Shown here one piece after another: positions 5,320 to 7,241 of a stretch of 7,241 nt of DNA (position 1 is the stretch's first letter; each line of letters begins with the position of its first letter). Made by a program: the position numbers and the translations under genes. This stretch comes from an uncultured Collinsella sp. (GTDB lineage Bacteria; Actinomycetota; Coriobacteriia; Coriobacteriales; Coriobacteriaceae): the NCBI GenBank assembly GCA_905213265.1, contig CAJMHR010000061.1, forward strand, positions 1 through 7,241, read 5' to 3'. The notes below the pieces were generated by a model, which ran no database searches, was not told the origin of the DNA, and saw nothing but the letters and a program-made list of their open reading frames with translations.

Positions 5320-6231
5320 ATGTCCCACAATACCCTGCCGACCGTCGCTGAGCTTTCGGGCGAGATGCGCGAGCGCTTGGCCAAGGTCAAGTACGTCTTT
5401 ACCGACCTAGATGCCACGATGCTCGCACCCGGCTCGTGCGTGCTGCGCGACAACGACGGCAACCCCTCGACCAAACTCGTCGAGGCCGTCGTGGCGCTCG
5501 CTCGCGCTGGTATTCAGGTGGTTCCCACCTCGGGCCGCAACCGTACCATGATCCACGAGGACGCGCGCGTGCTCGGCCTCAACTCCTACATTGGTGAGAT
5601 GGGCGGCCTGGTCATGTACGACCTCAAAGCCAACGATTGGGAGTATCTGACCGGCGACATGCCTTACGACCCCGCCTGTGGCCTCACGCCGCACCAGGTG
5701 ATCGAGCAGACCGGCGTGTGCGAGAAGATCATCGCCCGCTGGCCGCACAAGATCGAGTATCACAACGACATGTCGACCGGCTACAAATACCGTGAGGTCA
5801 CCGTCGGCATGCGCGGCGATGTGCCCGATGATGAGGTTCAGGCCATCCTGGACGAGGCCGGCTGCGGTCTGATCTGGGCTTGCAACGGCCATCTGACTCA
5901 CCTGTCCAAGCCGACGACGCTCGAGCTCGATCGCGTCGAGGACGGTCGCGCCTTCAACATCAATCCGGCGGGTCTTAACAAAGGCGTTGCCATTGCGCGC
6001 TTCTGCGAGCACCTGGGGATCGAGCGCGAGGAGACGCTTGCGCTCGGCGACTCCGAGTCCGACTTCTACATGGCCGACCATGTTGGCATGTTCTGCCTGG
6101 TCGAGAATGGTCTGACGAGCGCCGGTGCCCCGGAGTTCTTGGACGCCTGCGACAATGCCTATATTACGCGCGGCAAGATTGTCGACGGTTGGGTGGCAAC
6201 GGCCGAGCTGCTGGTCGCAGCCCGTTCGTAG
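5320..6231 (+). CDS. HAD-superfamily hydrolase, Cof/MPGP-like phosphatase with C2 cap
   Basis: A 303-residue cytoplasmic protein with all four HAD motifs. Motif I is FTDLDATML with nucleophile Asp29 and acid/base Asp31; Ala32 stands where most members have Gly. Motif II is PTSGRN, the motif III Lys is K221 in GLNKGVAIA, and motif IV is GDSESD at 243-248. The roughly 120 residues between motifs II and III form an inserted C2-type cap, as in Cof-type sugar phosphatases and mannosyl-3-phosphoglycerate phosphatases. It should remove phosphate from a small phosphorylated metabolite; the substrate cannot be read from sequence. An upstream in-frame ATG at 5278 has no ribosome binding site, whereas GGAG precedes the ATG at 5320, so the shorter start is chosen. 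It lies 107 bases after murE and 51 before murI, possibly in one transcript with them. Confidence 0.85.
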   Translation: MSHNTLPTVAELSGEMRERLAKVKYVFTDLDATMLAPGSCVLRDNDGNPSTKLVEAVVALARAGIQVVPTSGRNRTMIHEDARVLGLNSYIGEMGGLVMYDLKANDWEYLTGDMPYDPACGLTPHQVIEQTGVCEKIIARWPHKIEYHNDMSTGYKYREVTVGMRGDVPDDEVQAILDEAGCGLIWACNGHLTHLSKPTTLELDRVEDGRAFNINPAGLNKGVAIARFCEHLGIEREETLALGDSESDFYMADHVGMFCLVENGLTSAGAPEFLDACDNAYITRGKIVDGWVATAELLVAARS

Positions 6232-6282
6232 CGCGACGCATCACGATTGGTCGCATTTTTCGAGAGAGAATCTGGTGAGGTA

Positions 6283-7167
6283 ATGTCCGATATCGATAAT
6301 ATGGCCGGGGACACGCGTCCGATCGGCGTGTTCGACTCGGGCCTGGGCGGCTTGACGGTCGCGCGCGCGATCGCAACGGCACTTCCGCACGAGTCCGTCT
6401 ACTATTTCGGTGACACTAAGCGCTGCCCTTATGGCACCCGCACCGAGGACGAGGTTCGCTCGTTTGCGCTGCAGGCGGGCCGCTGGCTATCGAGGCACGA
6501 CGTTAAGATCATGGTCATCGCCTGCAACACGGCGACCGCCGCGGCCTTGCGTTTGGCTCAGCAAGTGCTCGACGTTCCCGTGATCGGCGTGATCGCCCCG
6601 GGCGCGCGCGCCGCCATCAACAGCACGCGTACGCGTCGCGTGGGCGTGCTCGCCACCAATCTCACCATTCGCTCGGGCGCCTACACGCGCGCCATCCAGG
6701 ATTTGGATGCTGGTGTCGATGTGTATGGCTGCGCGGCTTCGAGCTTTGTCGAGGTCGTCGAGCACGAGCTCGCCTCGGGCGCGCATCTGCAGGAGCAGTG
6801 GCTCGAGAACGAGGATATTTTTGATACGCCAGCCGTTCGCGCGCTGGTTGGCGCCACAGTCGAGCCGCTGCACGATCGTGGCATCGATACCGTGGTACTC
6901 GGCTGCACGCATTTCCCGCTGCTCGTGGGGCCTATTCGCCATGCGCTGGGTCCCGGAGTGCGCGTGGTGAGTTCCGCCGAGGAGACCACGCGCGAGCTGA
7001 CCGATATTCTCACGCGCCGCGAGCAGCTGGCGGGCGACGCAGCCGAGCCGCAGCATCGCTTTGCCACCACGTCTGACAACATTGCCGAGTTTGCGGTGGC
7101 GGGTAGCTTTATCTTTGGCCAGCCGCTCAAAAGCATCGAACATATCGATATCGATGAGCTGAAATAG
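6283..7167 (+). CDS. murI: Glutamate racemase
   Basis: A 294-residue cytoplasmic enzyme that interconverts L- and D-glutamate without a cofactor, supplying D-Glu for the second position of the peptidoglycan stem. IGVFDSGLGGLTV carries the conserved Asp18-Ser19. The two catalytic cysteines are C81 in IACNTATAAA and C208 in LGCTHFPLL. GDTKRCPYGTR is the conserved substrate-binding segment. The length is slightly above the usual 260-290, from a short N-terminal tail. Three starts are possible: TTG 6247, ATG 6283 and ATG 6301. ATG 6283 is preferred because GGTGAGG ends two bases upstream; the spacing is tight, so the start is not certain. It follows the HAD gene by 51 bases with no terminator between and is probably co-transcribed with it. 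All catalytic residues are present. Confidence 0.95.
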   Translation: MSDIDNMAGDTRPIGVFDSGLGGLTVARAIATALPHESVYYFGDTKRCPYGTRTEDEVRSFALQAGRWLSRHDVKIMVIACNTATAAALRLAQQVLDVPVIGVIAPGARAAINSTRTRRVGVLATNLTIRSGAYTRAIQDLDAGVDVYGCAASSFVEVVEHELASGAHLQEQWLENEDIFDTPAVRALVGATVEPLHDRGIDTVVLGCTHFPLLVGPIRHALGPGVRVVSSAEETTRELTDILTRREQLAGDAAEPQHRFATTSDNIAEFAVAGSFIFGQPLKSIEHIDIDELK

Positions 7168-7221
7168 ATGTAAGGCAGCCGTCAAGGCCTTCGCCACATC
7201 TTTTGCCGAAAGGATATTTCT

Positions 7222-7241
7222 ATGGAGTACATGCAGGTCAA
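7222..7241 (+). CDS. Start of an unidentified gene, cut by the window edge
   Basis: An ATG at 7222 is preceded by AAAGGA (7209-7214) at a 7-base spacing, the best ribosome binding site in the window. Only MEYMQV is visible before the end. A second in-frame ATG at 7231 has a less good spacing. Six residues do not allow a function to be named. In many Gram-positive genomes murI is followed by rph (RNase PH) and a rdgB-type nucleotide phosphatase gene, so that is a guess from gene order only. The 54-base gap after murI holds no clear terminator. Confidence 0.5.

Noticed and set aside
5407..6081. 224-residue minus-strand open frame opposite the HAD gene
   Set aside because: It is an antisense shadow of a gene with all four HAD motifs in the forward frame.
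6487..7197. 236-residue minus-strand open frame opposite murI
   Set aside because: It is an antisense shadow of an intact glutamate racemase gene.

Overview
The window looks like chromosomal DNA from a high-GC anaerobic actinobacterium of the Coriobacteriia, most likely Collinsella or a close relative. This assignment comes from the protein style, the GC-rich third codon positions and the gene content; it is recognition, not a database result. Most of the window is core metabolism and cell-wall synthesis on the + strand. I found no plasmid or phage gene, no CRISPR array and no defence system.

Layout. Positions 1-779 hold the 3' two thirds of an acetylornithine aminotransferase-like gene (argD), cut off by the window edge. 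Positions 780-1656 are a long non-coding stretch and the most unusual part. It contains a large hairpin that probably ends argD, a short hairpin, and a 217-bp AT-rich element with 34-bp imperfect terminal inverted repeats and no ORF of its own (MITE-like). It also contains two copies of an 87-bp repeat spaced 187 bp apart. Each copy carries the 3' end of a tRNA-Val plus a Rho-independent terminator. The intact tRNA-Val(UAC), with encoded CCA, lies on the minus strand at 1394-1469. Next come asnB (1657-3537) with its own -10 box and a strong terminator, then murE (3650-5212), a HAD-family phosphatase (5320-6231) and murI, glutamate racemase (6283-7167). A gene with a good ribosome binding site starts at 7222 and runs off the end.

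How the genes fit together. MurI makes D-glutamate, the second residue of the peptidoglycan stem peptide. MurE adds the third residue, and its specificity motif here is EDPA rather than DNPR, which argues against meso-diaminopimelate and for lysine, ornithine or a similar diamine. AsnB belongs to a long form of the glutamine-dependent asparagine synthetases, a family that also includes enzymes amidating peptidoglycan precursors, so a wall role is possible though unproven. ArgD, if the assignment is right, lies on the ornithine/arginine pathway. The HAD phosphatase sits between murE and murI and its substrate cannot be read from sequence.

The best leads are the tRNA-Val 3'-end/terminator duplication, the MITE-like element next to it, and the MurE specificity motif. 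The coding genes themselves look ordinary and intact.
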